A DNA stretch of 64,000 nucleotides from Primorskyibacter aestuariivivens (GTDB taxonomy: Bacteria > Pseudomonadota > Alphaproteobacteria > Rhodobacterales > Rhodobacteraceae). The notes under the pieces were generated by a model. The model was not told the DNA's origin and made no database searches. It saw only the letters and a program-made list of their open reading frames with translations. Numbering within the stretch: the stretch's first letter is position 1; each line of letters starts with the position of its first letter. The stretch is taken from the NCBI RefSeq assembly GCF_028023675.1, contig NZ_JAQIOZ010000009.1:1-64000 (forward strand), written 5' to 3'. Below, piece after piece: positions 16,911 to 26,255 of the stretch. The position numbers and the translations under genes were made by a program.

Positions 16911-17951
16911 ATGACATTTGCGAAACTGACCGCCTCCACTCTGGCGATCGCTGCCCTTTCCGCAACCACCGCTGCCGCGCGTGACAACGTGCAGGTTGCC
17001 GGGTCTTCCACCGTTCTGCCCTACGCATCCATCGTGGCCGAGCTGTTCGGCGACAACACCGACTTCCCGACCCCGGTCGTGGAATCGGGCGGCTCCTCTT
17101 CGGGTCTCAAGCGCTTCTGCGAAGGTGTGGGCGAAAACACCATCGACGTGGCCAACGCGTCGCGCGCCATCCGCGAAAAAGAGATCAAGGCCTGTTCCGA
17201 GAACGGCGTGACCGACATCATCGAAGTGCGCATCGGCTATGACGGCATCGTGTTTGCGTCGCAGCAGACCGGCCCGGCCTTTACCGCCTTTGAACCCGCC
17301 GACATCTACAACGCCATCGGCGCCAAAGTGATGAAAGACGGCGCACTGGTCGACAACACCCACGAGACATGGGCCGAGTTCAACGCCGATCTGCCGGGCG
17401 TCGAGATCGCCATGTTCATCCCGGGCACCAAGCACGGCACCCGCGAAGTGTTTGAGGAAAAAGTCCTGCTGGCGGGTTGTGAAGCCACCGGCGCGATGGA
17501 AGCCATGATCGAAGGCGGCATGTCCGAGGACGACGCCGAGGATGCCTGCTTTGACGTGCGTCAGGACGGCAAATCGGTCGATATCGACGGCGACTACACC
17601 GAGACGCTGGCCCGTATCGACGCCAATACCAACGGCATCGGCGTGTTTGGTCTGGCCTTCTACGAGAACAACACCGACAAGCTGAAAGTGGCGACCATGT
17701 CGGGTGTGACCCCCTCGACCGAAACCATCTCGACCGGCGAATACCCGGTGTCGCGCCCGCTGTACTTCTACGTGAAGAAAGCCCATATCGGCGTGATCCC
17801 CGGCCTGAAGGAATACGCCCAGTTCTTTACCGCTGACGAAATCGCAGGCCCCGAAGGCCCGCTGGCCCAGTACGGTCTGGTCGCAGACCCGGACCTGGCC
17901 GCGACCCAGGCGGCGATTGCTAATGAGACCACCATGGGCGGTGGCATGTAA
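16911..17951 (+). CDS. pstS: Phosphate ABC transporter substrate-binding protein PstS
   Basis: The protein has 346 residues and is a periplasmic phosphate-binding component of the high-affinity Pst importer. It has a signal peptide (about 1-23, TTAAARD). The phosphate-binding motifs are GSSTVLPYAS, ESGGSSSGLKRF and PGTKHGTREVF. AGGAG precedes the ATG. Expression is probably driven by the Pho box 90 bases upstream. A hairpin with a short T-run follows the stop, which would favour higher pstS mRNA than the distal genes. Confidence 0.95.
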   Translation: MTFAKLTASTLAIAALSATTAAARDNVQVAGSSTVLPYASIVAELFGDNTDFPTPVVESGGSSSGLKRFCEGVGENTIDVANASRAIREKEIKACSENGVTDIIEVRIGYDGIVFASQQTGPAFTAFEPADIYNAIGAKVMKDGALVDNTHETWAEFNADLPGVEIAMFIPGTKHGTREVFEEKVLLAGCEATGAMEAMIEGGMSEDDAEDACFDVRQDGKSVDIDGDYTETLARIDANTNGIGVFGLAFYENNTDKLKVATMSGVTPSTETISTGEYPVSRPLYFYVKKAHIGVIPGLKEYAQFFTADEIAGPEGPLAQYGLVADPDLAATQAAIANETTMGGGM

Positions 17952-17973
17952 TCAGGGCAGAGGCCCGATTGCC

Positions 17974-18008
17974 GGGGGCGGCCTATTTCGCCGCCCCCGT
18001 ACTCTTTT
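17974..18008 (+). terminator. Intra-operon attenuator/terminator between pstS and pstC
   Basis: A perfect 9-bp stem (GGGGGCGGC 17974-17982 with GCCGCCCCC 17990-17998) is followed after six bases by TTTT (18005-18008). Its place just after pstS suggests partial termination or 3' stabilisation that raises binding-protein output over the membrane components. Confidence 0.7.
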
Positions 18009-18041
18009 AGGACCTTTTGAAAAATCTGCTCATTGGGGGGC

Positions 18042-19517
18042 ATGATGCCATTACTCTGGCTCTTTCTGATCGTGCTGGCGATTGCCGCGGCGGGCTTTGT
18101 GCTGGGCCGTGGCCGCGCCCTGGCCAGCGCCGGCGGCGATGCGCGCGCCCTGCATTCGCTGCCGGGCTATTACGGCTGGAACGTGGCGCTCAAGGCGATG
18201 GTGCCGGGCTTTGGCCTCCTCATCGTCTGGCTGCTGGCGCAGCCGCTCTATGTGGGCAGCACCGTGTCTTCGATGATCCCCGACAGCGCCATCAAGGACG
18301 GTGCCTCGCGCAGTCTTTTGATGGCCGAGGTGCGACGCACGGCGGACGGGCTGGACGCCGCCGTGGCGCAAGACCTGATAACTGCGCGGGACGCTGCCGA
18401 TCCCGATGCGGATATTGCCGCGCTGACCGACAAGCTGAAAGAAGCCGGGCAGATCGTAACTGCGGAAATCACGCAACCGGTGCTGACCGCCGCGCAACGC
18501 TACCGTGATCTGAATGCCAAGGGCGCGTTTGCCATGCTGATCGCGGTTGTTGCCGTTGCGCTGGCCGGAGCATTCTACGGGGTCAATGAGGCGCGGGCCG
18601 AGTTCCGGGCGCGCAACGTGGTGGAAAACGGCGTGCGCGCACTGTTGATTGCCGCCGCCTCTGTGGCGATCCTGACCACGCTGGGCATCGTGTTGTCGCT
18701 GGTTTTCAACACGGTCGAATTTTTCCGGCTGTACCCCGCCTCCAATTTCTTCTTCGGCACCAGCTGGGCACCGAGCTTCTCTGGTCGTGGGGGCGCGTCA
18801 GATCTTGGGGTCCTCCCGCTGCTCTGGGGCACGTTCTATATCTCGATCGTGGCGCTGGCCGTGGCCGTGCCGATCGGGCTGTTCGCCGCGATCTACCTGT
18901 CCGAATATGCAGGTCCCAAGGTGCGCGCCGTGGCCAAACCGTTGCTTGAGGTACTGGCCGGTATCCCGACCATCGTTTACGGCCTTTTCGCGCTGCTCAC
19001 CGTCGGCCCGCTCCTGGTCAGCGTCTTTGGCGATGAAGGTCTGGGCTGGATGCAGGCCGGGACGGCGGTGATGACCGCCGGGCTTGTGATGGGCATCATG
19101 CTCATCCCCTTTGTCTCGTCGCTGTCGGACGACATCATCAATGCGGTGCCGCAGGCGATGCGCGACGGCTCTTATGGCCTTGGCGCGACGCAATCGGAAA
19201 CCATCCGCCAGGTGGTGTTGCCCGCCGCGCTGCCGGGCATCGTGGGCGCGATCCTCCTGGCCGCGAGCCGCGCCATCGGCGAGACCATGATCGTGGTGCT
19301 GGGGGCAGGGGCGGCGGCCCGGCTCAGCCTCAACCCGTTCGAGGCCATGACCACCGTCACCGCCAAGATCGTCAGCCAGTTGACCGGTGACGCGGACTTC
19401 GCAAGCCCCGAGGCGCTCGTTGCCTTTGCGCTTGGCATGACGCTGTTTGTTCTGACGCTGGGGCTGAATGTCTTTGCCCTGTACATCGTGCGCAAATACC
19501 GGGAGCAGTACGAATGA
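18042..19517 (+). CDS. pstC: Phosphate ABC transporter permease PstC
   Basis: This is an inner-membrane permease of the Pst importer, about 490 residues. The C-terminal transmembrane domain (about 250-490) has the conserved segments IYLSEYAGPKVR, LAGIPTIVYG and a MRDGSYGLGATQSETIRQVVLP coupling loop. The N-terminal half adds one membrane segment, a periplasmic/soluble region of about 110 residues and further hydrophobic stretches. It is therefore longer than enterobacterial PstC (about 320), as in many alphaproteobacteria. The start is uncertain: ATG 18042 or 18045 behind a G-run, or TTG 18033. The 3' end overlaps pstA by four bases. Confidence 0.93.
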   Translation: MMPLLWLFLIVLAIAAAGFVLGRGRALASAGGDARALHSLPGYYGWNVALKAMVPGFGLLIVWLLAQPLYVGSTVSSMIPDSAIKDGASRSLLMAEVRRTADGLDAAVAQDLITARDAADPDADIAALTDKLKEAGQIVTAEITQPVLTAAQRYRDLNAKGAFAMLIAVVAVALAGAFYGVNEARAEFRARNVVENGVRALLIAAASVAILTTLGIVLSLVFNTVEFFRLYPASNFFFGTSWAPSFSGRGGASDLGVLPLLWGTFYISIVALAVAVPIGLFAAIYLSEYAGPKVRAVAKPLLEVLAGIPTIVYGLFALLTVGPLLVSVFGDEGLGWMQAGTAVMTAGLVMGIMLIPFVSSLSDDIINAVPQAMRDGSYGLGATQSETIRQVVLPAALPGIVGAILLAASRAIGETMIVVLGAGAAARLSLNPFEAMTTVTAKIVSQLTGDADFASPEALVAFALGMTLFVLTLGLNVFALYIVRKYREQYE

Positions 19518-20839
19518 CCGATGCAAGCCTCAACACGCCTGCGCATTCCGGCAAACAGCTGAGCCAGGCCGACGCGCACACCAAGAAACGCAACGCCGCC
19601 GAAAAACGCTTTCGCGCCTACGGGCTGAGCGCGATCCTGATCGGGCTGTTCTTCCTCGTGGTGCTGTTCACCTCGATCATCCGCTCGGGGCTTCCCGCCT
19701 TCACCCGCACCGTGGTGGATGTGGAGTTCACCCTGACGCAAGAGCAGTTCGACGCGGCGGAAAAGGAATTGTTCAAGACCAAGGCCTATTCCAACCTGTT
19801 TATCGCCGAGCTGCAGGGCAAGCTGGGTGAAAAGGGGGTTGAGGTCGAATTTGACGAAAAGGCCATTGAGCGTCTTTTGGGCAAGGTCGGCAGCACGATC
19901 CGCGAGCATTACAAGGAAAACCCCGACACGCTGGGCGCGCCGGTGCGCTTTGAACTGGCCGCCTCCAGCCGCGTCGATGGCTATTTCAAGGGCCGTGTGA
20001 CCCGCGACACGCTGCAGGACAGCCGTTTCCTGCAACTCAGCGATCTGGACCTTGTCGATGCGCTGGAAGAGGCGGGCGTGATCAAGCAGGCGTTCAACTG
20101 GACCTTCATCACCGGCACGGATTCGGGCGTGGACAACCCCGGCGGTGCGGGCATCGGGGCATCGGTTGTGGGCTCGTTCTTCATGATGCTGGTGGTTCTG
20201 GCGCTGTCGCTGCCCATCGGCGTGGCGGCCTCGATCTATCTTGAGGAGTTTGCGCCGCAGAACAAATTCACCGACCTGATCGAGGTGAATATTTCCAACC
20301 TCGCCGCCGTGCCCTCCATCGTCTTCGGCATCCTGGGTCTGGCGGTGTTCATCCAGTTCATGCACCTGCCGCAATCCGCGCCGCTGGTCGGTGGCCTTGT
20401 TCTGACGCTGATGACCCTGCCGACGATCATCATCTCGACCCGCGCCTCGCTCAAATCCGTGCCGCCCTCGATCCGCGAGGCGGCGCTGGGTGTGGGCGCG
20501 TCCAAGATGCAGACCGTGTTCCACCATGTGCTGCCGCTGGCCATGCCCGGCATCCTGACCGGCACGATCATCGGTCTGGCGCAGGCGCTGGGGGAAACCG
20601 CGCCGCTCCTGCTCATTGGTATGGTGGGCTTTGTGGCGCGCGGCTACCCGGAAGGGTTTGCCCAGGGCTTCACCGAGGCCAACTCGGCCATGCCCGCCCA
20701 GATCTATACCTGGGCCGCGCGCGCCGATGTGAGCTTTTACGAAAAAGCCTGGGGCGGGATCATCATCCTTCTCGCCTTCCTTCTGACCATGAACATCATC
20801 GCAATCATCCTGCGCCGCCGTTTCGAGCGTCGTTGGTAA
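19514..20839 (+). CDS. pstA: Phosphate ABC transporter permease PstA
   Basis: The protein has 441 residues and is the second Pst permease. A membrane segment lies at about residues 37-57. A soluble insert follows (about 60-200, DUF3333-like, rich in charged helices), then the permease domain with [24 protein letters not shown] and the coupling loop [22 protein letters not shown]. It is longer than enterobacterial PstA (about 296) because of the insert, which is typical of alphaproteobacteria. It overlaps pstC by ATGA and is followed by pstB after 23 bases. Confidence 0.94.
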   Translation: MTDASLNTPAHSGKQLSQADAHTKKRNAAEKRFRAYGLSAILIGLFFLVVLFTSIIRSGLPAFTRTVVDVEFTLTQEQFDAAEKELFKTKAYSNLFIAELQGKLGEKGVEVEFDEKAIERLLGKVGSTIREHYKENPDTLGAPVRFELAASSRVDGYFKGRVTRDTLQDSRFLQLSDLDLVDALEEAGVIKQAFNWTFITGTDSGVDNPGGAGIGASVVGSFFMMLVVLALSLPIGVAASIYLEEFAPQNKFTDLIEVNISNLAAVPSIVFGILGLAVFIQFMHLPQSAPLVGGLVLTLMTLPTIIISTRASLKSVPPSIREAALGVGASKMQTVFHHVLPLAMPGILTGTIIGLAQALGETAPLLLIGMVGFVARGYPEGFAQGFTEANSAMPAQIYTWAARADVSFYEKAWGGIIILLAFLLTMNIIAIILRRRFERRW

Positions 20840-20862
20840 AACGGGCGATGGAGGATACACAT

Positions 20863-21663
20863 ATGTATGACGCGCCGCGCAGTACGGAGAACACAGTGTC
20901 CACGGAAGATATCAAGTTCGAATGCACCGATTGTCAGGTGTACTATGGAGACAATCACGCCATCAAGGACGTGAGCGTCAAGATCGAGGACAAGACCGTG
21001 ACGGCCTTTATCGGGCCGTCGGGCTGCGGCAAGTCCACCTTCCTGCGCTGTCTCAACCGGATGAATGACACGATTGACGTGGCGCGGATCGAAGGTTCCT
21101 TCCTGCTCGACGGGCAGGACATCTATGACCGCAAGGTGGACCCGGTGCAGCTTCGGGCCAAGGTGGGCATGGTGTTCCAGAAGCCCAACCCGTTCCCCAA
21201 ATCGATCTATGACAATATCGCCTATGGTCCGCGCATTCACGGGCTGGCCCGCTCCAAGGCCGATCTGGACGAGATCGTCGAGAAATCCCTGCGCCGCGGC
21301 GCGATCTGGGACGAGGTCAAGGACCGGCTGCACGCGCCGGGCACCGGGCTGTCGGGTGGCCAGCAGCAGCGGCTCTGCATCGCGCGGGCCATTGCCACCG
21401 AACCCGAGGTTTTGCTGATGGATGAGCCGTGCTCGGCGCTTGACCCCATCGCCACCGCACAGGTCGAGGAACTGATCGACGAACTGCGCGCGCAATATTC
21501 CGTGGTGATCGTCACCCATTCGATGCAACAGGCCGCGCGGGTGAGCCAGAAGACCGCGTTTTTCCACCTGGGCAACCTTGTCGAATATGACGAAACGTCC
21601 AAGATTTTCACCAACCCCGAAGACCCCCGCACCGAAAGCTACATCACCGGCCGGATCGGCTAA
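20863..21663 (+). CDS. pstB: Phosphate ABC transporter ATP-binding protein PstB
   Basis: The protein has 266 residues and is the ATPase of the Pst importer. It also relays transport state to PhoU/PhoR. Walker A is GPSGCGKST (51-59), the signature LSGGQQQR, and Walker [13 protein letters not shown]. The switch histidine is in VTHSMQQA. The start at 20863 is preceded by GGAGG at 20850-20854; in-frame ATGs upstream overlap pstA and are less likely. Confidence 0.95.
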   Translation: MYDAPRSTENTVSTEDIKFECTDCQVYYGDNHAIKDVSVKIEDKTVTAFIGPSGCGKSTFLRCLNRMNDTIDVARIEGSFLLDGQDIYDRKVDPVQLRAKVGMVFQKPNPFPKSIYDNIAYGPRIHGLARSKADLDEIVEKSLRRGAIWDEVKDRLHAPGTGLSGGQQQRLCIARAIATEPEVLLMDEPCSALDPIATAQVEELIDELRAQYSVVIVTHSMQQAARVSQKTAFFHLGNLVEYDETSKIFTNPEDPRTESYITGRIG

Positions 21664-21670
21664 GGAATCC

Positions 21671-22396
21671 ATGACCATGCAACAGCATATCTCAAGCGCG
21701 TTTGACCGCGATCTCGAAGGAATCCAGGCCAAGATCATGAAAATGGGCGGCCTGGTTGAGCAGGCCATCCTTGACGGGGCCGAGGCGCTCGACAGCCGCG
21801 ACGTAGAACTGGCGGCCAAGGTGCGCGAAGGCGACAAGGCCATTGACGCGCTCGAAGACCTCATCAATGACGAGGCCGCGCGCGTGATCGCACTGCGCGC
21901 TCCCACCGCCATCGACCTGCGGGTGATCCTGTCGGTGATGCGCATGGGGGCGAACTTGGAGCGGATCGGCGACATGGCCAAGAACATGGCCAAGCGCAAT
22001 GACGTGCTGATGCAACTCGCACCTATCGAAGGGGCGACCGCTGCGCTCAAGCGCATGTCTCGCGAGGTGGAGCTGATGCTGCGCGACGCGCTTGACGCCT
22101 ATATCCAGCGCGATGCGGCGCTGGCTATGGATGTCATCAATCGCGACGCCGAGGTGGACCAGATGTATAATGCGACCTTCCGCGAATTCCTCACCTTCAT
22201 GATGGAAGACCCGCGCAACATCACCGCCTGCATGCATCTGCATTTCATCGCCAAGAATGTCGAGCGCATGGGCGACCACGTGACCGCGATTGCCGAACAG
22301 GTGGTGTTCCTTGTCGAAGGCGAGTTGCCGGTGTCGCGCCCCAAGGAAGACGTGACATCCAACGACTCGACCCTGTCGCCCAGGGTCGGAGGCTGA
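21671..22396 (+). CDS. phoU: Phosphate signalling protein PhoU
   Basis: The protein has 241 residues, all-helical, with two PhoU repeats (about 15-100 and 118-205). The metal-binding signature regions are MGANLERIGDMAKN and HFIAKNVERMGDHVTAIAE. PhoU represses the Pho response under phosphate sufficiency by linking Pst activity to PhoR. The start at 21671 follows AAGGA. It sits between pstB and phoB in the same operon. Confidence 0.95.
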   Translation: MTMQQHISSAFDRDLEGIQAKIMKMGGLVEQAILDGAEALDSRDVELAAKVREGDKAIDALEDLINDEAARVIALRAPTAIDLRVILSVMRMGANLERIGDMAKNMAKRNDVLMQLAPIEGATAALKRMSREVELMLRDALDAYIQRDAALAMDVINRDAEVDQMYNATFREFLTFMMEDPRNITACMHLHFIAKNVERMGDHVTAIAEQVVFLVEGELPVSRPKEDVTSNDSTLSPRVGG

Positions 22397-22399
22397 TCC

Positions 22400-23089
22400 A
22401 TGTCCGCTCAGCAGCCCACGGTACTCGTGGTCGAGGATGAACCGGCGCAACGGGAAATCCTGAGCTATAACCTTGAGGCCGAAGGGTTCCGCGTGGCCCG
22501 CGCCGAGGATGGCGAACAGGCGCTTTTGCTGGTCGAAGAGGAAGCACCCGATATCGTGCTCCTGGACTGGATGTTGCCCAATGTCTCGGGCATCGAGGTC
22601 TGTCGCAGGCTCAAGACCCGGGCCGAGACGCGCAATGTCCCGGTGATCATGCTGTCGGCCCGGTCAGAAGAGGTGGACCGCGTGCGCGGGCTTGAGACCG
22701 GCGCGGATGATTACGTGATCAAACCCTACTCGGTGATCGAGCTGATGGCGCGGGTGCGCGCCCAGCTGCGCCGGACGCGGCCCGCGGCGGTGGGCGAACG
22801 GCTGGAATACGAAGATATCGTGCTGGACAGCGAGACCCACCGTGTGACGCGGGGTGGTGAGGCGCTGAAGCTGGGGCCGACGGAATTTCGGCTGCTGTCC
22901 ACTTTCATGGAAAAGCCGGGCCGTGTCTGGACCCGCGAGCAATTGCTCGACCGGGTCTGGGGGCGTGACATCTACGTGGATACGCGCACCGTGGATGTGC
23001 ATATCGGGCGGCTGCGCAAGGCGCTGTGCCAGCATGGCGGCGATGATCCGCTGCGCACCGTGCGCGGCGCGGGGTATGCGCTGGGGTGA
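22400..23089 (+). CDS. phoB: Phosphate regulon response regulator PhoB
   Basis: The protein has 229 residues. The receiver domain (about 6-122) has acidic pocket Glu12/Asp13, phosphoacceptor Asp56 in IVLLDWMLPN, and the conserved lysine in DYVIKPYS. The OmpR-type winged helix (about 130-227) ends in VHIGRLRKAL and VRGAGYALG. CGGAGG precedes the start. It is encoded last in the pst operon, so it is probably autoregulated through the Pho box before pstS. The stop codon lies inside a branched palindromic element. Confidence 0.96.
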   Translation: MSAQQPTVLVVEDEPAQREILSYNLEAEGFRVARAEDGEQALLLVEEEAPDIVLLDWMLPNVSGIEVCRRLKTRAETRNVPVIMLSARSEEVDRVRGLETGADDYVIKPYSVIELMARVRAQLRRTRPAAVGERLEYEDIVLDSETHRVTRGGEALKLGPTEFRLLSTFMEKPGRVWTREQLLDRVWGRDIYVDTRTVDVHIGRLRKALCQHGGDDPLRTVRGAGYALG

Positions 23090-23147
23090 TCTGCGGTCCG
23101 GGCCTTCGGCCCGGCAAACGCTCCGGGGGAGCGTTTGAGCAGATCAC
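23086..23147 (+). terminator. Branched palindrome at the phoB stop (probable terminator)
   Basis: An outer 9-bp stem GTGATCTGC (23086-23094) pairs with GCAGATCAC (23139-23147). It encloses two hairpins: CCGGGCC-TTC-GGCCCGG (23098-23114) and AAACGCTCC-GGG-GGAGCGTTT (23116-23136). The whole forms a three-way junction that includes the phoB stop codon. No T-run is present. It probably ends the pst-phoU-phoB transcript or protects its 3' end. Confidence 0.72.
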
Positions 23148-23474
23148 GGGCGGAGCCCCTGGGAAGCTGACCATATGTCCGTTGTGCGGACAAAGCGTCG
23201 ATTTGCTGCAGCCGCGCCAATGACGGCTTGGAGAAGAAACGTCTCAGTCAACGAGGGTCGTCTTCGCTGGTGTCGGAAAGGTGTGAATATTGGTAAACCG
23301 CTCGACACGAGCAAGCCATGGAACGGCCCGGTGGCGGTGGAGCCGGAGATACTACAGATTCTGTACTATATTGCACGAGGCACGCCCGGTACCTTTGATT
23401 AAACGCCTGAAGATTGATGGATACGCCTCGTTCGGTCCATTGGCTTCCGGCTTTGCAAAAAGGAGGTATGAAAG
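23148..23474. other. Non-coding stretch before DUF1330 gene
   Basis: About 330 bases with no credible gene on either strand. Short open frames exist, but they lack ribosome sites and recognisable proteins. The last 20 bases carry the strong Shine-Dalgarno (AAGGAGG) of the DUF1330 gene. No clear operator or hairpin was seen beyond the phoB palindrome. Confidence 0.5.
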
Positions 23475-23798
23475 ATGTCCGCGTTTGTTCTTTTCGATGT
23501 ACGAGATGTCAAAGACACGGAAAAGCTTGGACAATACCAGTCCGGCGTTCTGGAGACAGTGAACGCCTACGGGGGGCGCTACCGCGTCTTAGGGGGACAA
23601 GCCGAATTAATCGAAGGCTCATGGGCAATCGGGATGCCCGTGCTGATCGAGTTCCCCTCACGGGCCAAGGCTGAAGACTGGTACAGATCGGATTCTTATC
23701 GTCCGTTGCTTGCCTTGCGCCGCGAAGCGACCGAAGGCGCGGCGCTTCTTATTGACGGCTGCGAGCATCCCCCAAAAGCGCTATCTCCGGACGGCTAA
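23475..23798 (+). CDS. DUF1330 family protein
   Basis: The protein has 107 residues, a small dimeric alpha-beta barrel (ferredoxin-like) of the DUF1330 family. Features are the YQSGVLETVNAYGGRYRVLGG core, PVLIEFPSRAKAEDWYRS and YRPLLALRREA. The function of the family is not established. AAGGAGG lies nine bases before the start. It appears to be monocistronic. The 220 bases after it hold no recognisable feature. Confidence 0.85.
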   Translation: MSAFVLFDVRDVKDTEKLGQYQSGVLETVNAYGGRYRVLGGQAELIEGSWAIGMPVLIEFPSRAKAEDWYRSDSYRPLLALRREATEGAALLIDGCEHPPKALSPDG

Positions 23799-24018
23799 GC
23801 TATTGGCTCCGGACCTTCGCCGGACGACAGGAAAAGTGTTTTGGGTCACGTGCGGCGCCTCAATCATGTTCCTTGGCAAGTCTTGTGCCATAATCCACTG
23901 GCAAAACAAGGTATGATTTTGACCCGGTATTGCCCGGGTCTTGGAGAGCAGACATCCATGCGTCGCGCAGCAACTGGCAACGGTGGGCTCTGACCGGACA
24001 CCAATCGAAAAAACTCTC

Positions 24019-24933
24019 TCACCTTGGCAGCCCGTCGCCCCCCTCCGCCTGCTCCGCCAGCCAGTCCCGAAACGCGATCATCGCCGGGCCCGGTGCAGGC
24101 ATTTCGGGCCAGGTCAGATAATTGCCGCCCAAAGACACCGGTCGCGCCTTACAGGCCAGCACCAGCCGCCCGGTGGCCAGATCCTCGCGCACGAGGTAGT
24201 CGGGCAGAAGCGCCACCCCCAGCCCGTGCAAGGCCGCCTGATGGATCGTGGCATGTTGATCCAGGATCGTGCCGCCGCCAGGGATCTGAACGCCCGCCAT
24301 GCCCTGACCCGCGAACCAGTCCGCCCAGCCCTCGGGGCGGGTTCGGATATGCAGAAACGGCATGCTCAGCAATGCTTTGGGCGCGTCGCAATTCTCTTCA
24401 GGCAGCAGCGCCGGCGCGCAGACCGGCAGCACCTCTTCGCGTTGAAGAAGCAGCGCATGAACACCTGGCCACTGGCCTGATCCAAACCGGATCGCGGCAT
24501 CGAACCCATCGCGCGCAAAATCCGGCGGGTCGAGCCGCGTAGCCATGGAGATCGCCACATCCGGATGGCGATGGGCGAAATCCGGCAGGCGCGGCACCAG
24601 CCAGCGCATGGCAAATGTCGGCTGAATTGCAAGGTTCAGCCCCCCGGATGTGGGCGAAACCTGCAATTGCAGCGAGGCATTGGTGATCTGATCGAGCGCC
24701 GCGCGCACCTGTGCGGCGTAGGTCCGGGCAGCTTCCGTCAGGGTGATACGCTGCCGTGCCCGGACCAGCAGAGACACGCCCAATTGGTCCTCCAGCGTCT
24801 GCAACTGGCGGCTCACCGCGCTTTGGGTCAGCGATAATTCCTCGGCCACCGCCGTGGCGCTGCCCAGCCGGTCCAGCGATTCAAGCGCACGCAATCCGGG
24901 CAGGGACGGCAAGAGGCGGCGGGACAGGGTCAT
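24019..24933 (-). CDS. LysR family transcriptional regulator (GcvA-like)
   Basis: The protein has 304 residues. The N-terminal winged helix-turn-helix (about 10-68) contains GSATAVAEELSLTQSAVSRQLQTLE, followed by a LysR substrate-binding domain (about 93-300). It is encoded divergently from gcdH with 95 bp between the start codons, so regulation of the glutaryl-CoA dehydrogenase operon is likely, as LysR regulators usually control the adjacent divergent gene. The effector is unknown; glutarate or glutaryl-CoA is a guess. Confidence 0.9.
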   Translation of the reverse strand: MTLSRRLLPSLPGLRALESLDRLGSATAVAEELSLTQSAVSRQLQTLEDQLGVSLLVRARQRITLTEAARTYAAQVRAALDQITNASLQLQVSPTSGGLNLAIQPTFAMRWLVPRLPDFAHRHPDVAISMATRLDPPDFARDGFDAAIRFGSGQWPGVHALLLQREEVLPVCAPALLPEENCDAPKALLSMPFLHIRTRPEGWADWFAGQGMAGVQIPGGGTILDQHATIHQAALHGLGVALLPDYLVREDLATGRLVLACKARPVSLGGNYLTWPEMPAPGPAMIAFRDWLAEQAEGGDGLPR

Positions 24934-25028
24934 GACATTTCCTCATGAACTCAGGAGAGATGATTGATAGCAGCCTTGCGCCGGATGCGCTAGGCTCCCG
25001 GCAAATGATCCGAAACAGGAGACCTGTG

Positions 25029-26255
25029 ATGGCCGCTCTCGATACACGCCCGCTCAAAGCCAAGGACGCCCCCGATCTGGGGCAGTTTGCTTGGGACGAT
25101 CCGTTCCACCTGAATGACCAACTCAGCGAAGAAGAACGCATGATCGGCGAAAGCGCCCGCGCCTATGCCAGCGAAAAGCTCGCCCCGCGCGCGGTTGACG
25201 CCTTTGCCGAGGAAACCGTCGCGCCCGAGATTTTCCGGGAAATGGGCGAGATGGGCCTGTTGGGCACCACAATCCCCGAGGAATATGGCGGGATCGGTGC
25301 TGGATACGTGACCTATGGCGTCGTCGCCCGTGAGATCGAGCGCGTGGACAGCGGCTATCGCTCGATGATGTCGGTGCAATCCAGCCTCGTGATGTATCCG
25401 ATCTATGCCTATGGCTCGGAAGAGCAGCGGCAGAAATACCTGCCCGGGCTGGCCTCGGGTGAACTGATCGGTTGTTTTGGACTGACCGAGCCGGACGCGG
25501 GGTCAGACCCTGCGGGCATGAAGACCCGCGCCGAGAAGACCGACACGGGCTATCGCATCAGCGGCTCCAAGATGTGGATTTCCAACGCGCCCATCGCCGA
25601 TGTGTTTGTCGTCTGGGCCAAATCCGACGCCCATGGCGGCAAGATCCGCGGCTTTGTGCTGGACAAGGGCATGAAAGGGCTGAGCGCGCCGAAGATCGGT
25701 AATAAGCTCTCCTTACGCACCTCGGTCACCGGCGAGATCGTGATGGACGGCGTTGAAGTGGGCGAAGACGCGCTTTTGCCGAATGTCGAGGGGCTCAAGG
25801 GGCCGTTTGGCTGCCTCAATCGCGCCCGCTATGGCATCGCCTGGGGCGTGATGGGCGCGTCGGAATTCTGCTGGCACGCGGCGCGGCAATACGGGCTGGA
25901 CCGCAAGCAGTTCAACAAGCCCATCGCCGGCACCCAGCTGTTCCAGAAGAAGCTGGCCGACATGCAGACCGAGATTGCGCTGGGCCTGCAGGCCGCGCTG
26001 CGCGTTGGGCGGCTGATGGATGAGGCCAATGCTGCGCCCGAGATGATTTCCATCATCAAGCGCAACAATTGCGGCAAGGCGCTGGAGATTGCGCGCATGG
26101 CCCGCGACATGCATGGTGGCAATGGCATTTCGGGAGAGTTCCAGGTGATCCGACACATGATGAACCTTGAGACCGTCAACACCTATGAAGGCACCCATGA
26201 CGTGCATGCGCTGATCCTGGGCCGCGCCCAGACCGGGCTGCAGGCATTCTTCTAG
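25029..26255 (+). CDS. gcdH: Glutaryl-CoA dehydrogenase
   Basis: The protein has 408 residues and is an FAD acyl-CoA dehydrogenase that oxidises and decarboxylates glutaryl-CoA to crotonyl-CoA in lysine, tryptophan and glutarate degradation. The likely catalytic base is Glu387 in [17 protein letters not shown], a motif characteristic of GcdH. FAD and substrate contacts include [13 protein letters not shown] and [19 protein letters not shown]. The start at 25029 follows AGGAG. It is divergent from a LysR regulator and directly followed by an FAD oxidoreductase gene. Confidence 0.93.
   Translation: MAALDTRPLKAKDAPDLGQFAWDDPFHLNDQLSEEERMIGESARAYASEKLAPRAVDAFAEETVAPEIFREMGEMGLLGTTIPEEYGGIGAGYVTYGVVAREIERVDSGYRSMMSVQSSLVMYPIYAYGSEEQRQKYLPGLASGELIGCFGLTEPDAGSDPAGMKTRAEKTDTGYRISGSKMWISNAPIADVFVVWAKSDAHGGKIRGFVLDKGMKGLSAPKIGNKLSLRTSVTGEIVMDGVEVGEDALLPNVEGLKGPFGCLNRARYGIAWGVMGASEFCWHAARQYGLDRKQFNKPIAGTQLFQKKLADMQTEIALGLQAALRVGRLMDEANAAPEMISIIKRNNCGKALEIARMARDMHGGNGISGEFQVIRHMMNLETVNTYEGTHDVHALILGRAQTGLQAFF

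Noticed and set aside
23175-23402. Small plus-strand open frame after phoB.
   Set aside because: No ribosome site and no recognisable protein; the strong ribosome site belongs to the DUF1330 gene downstream.
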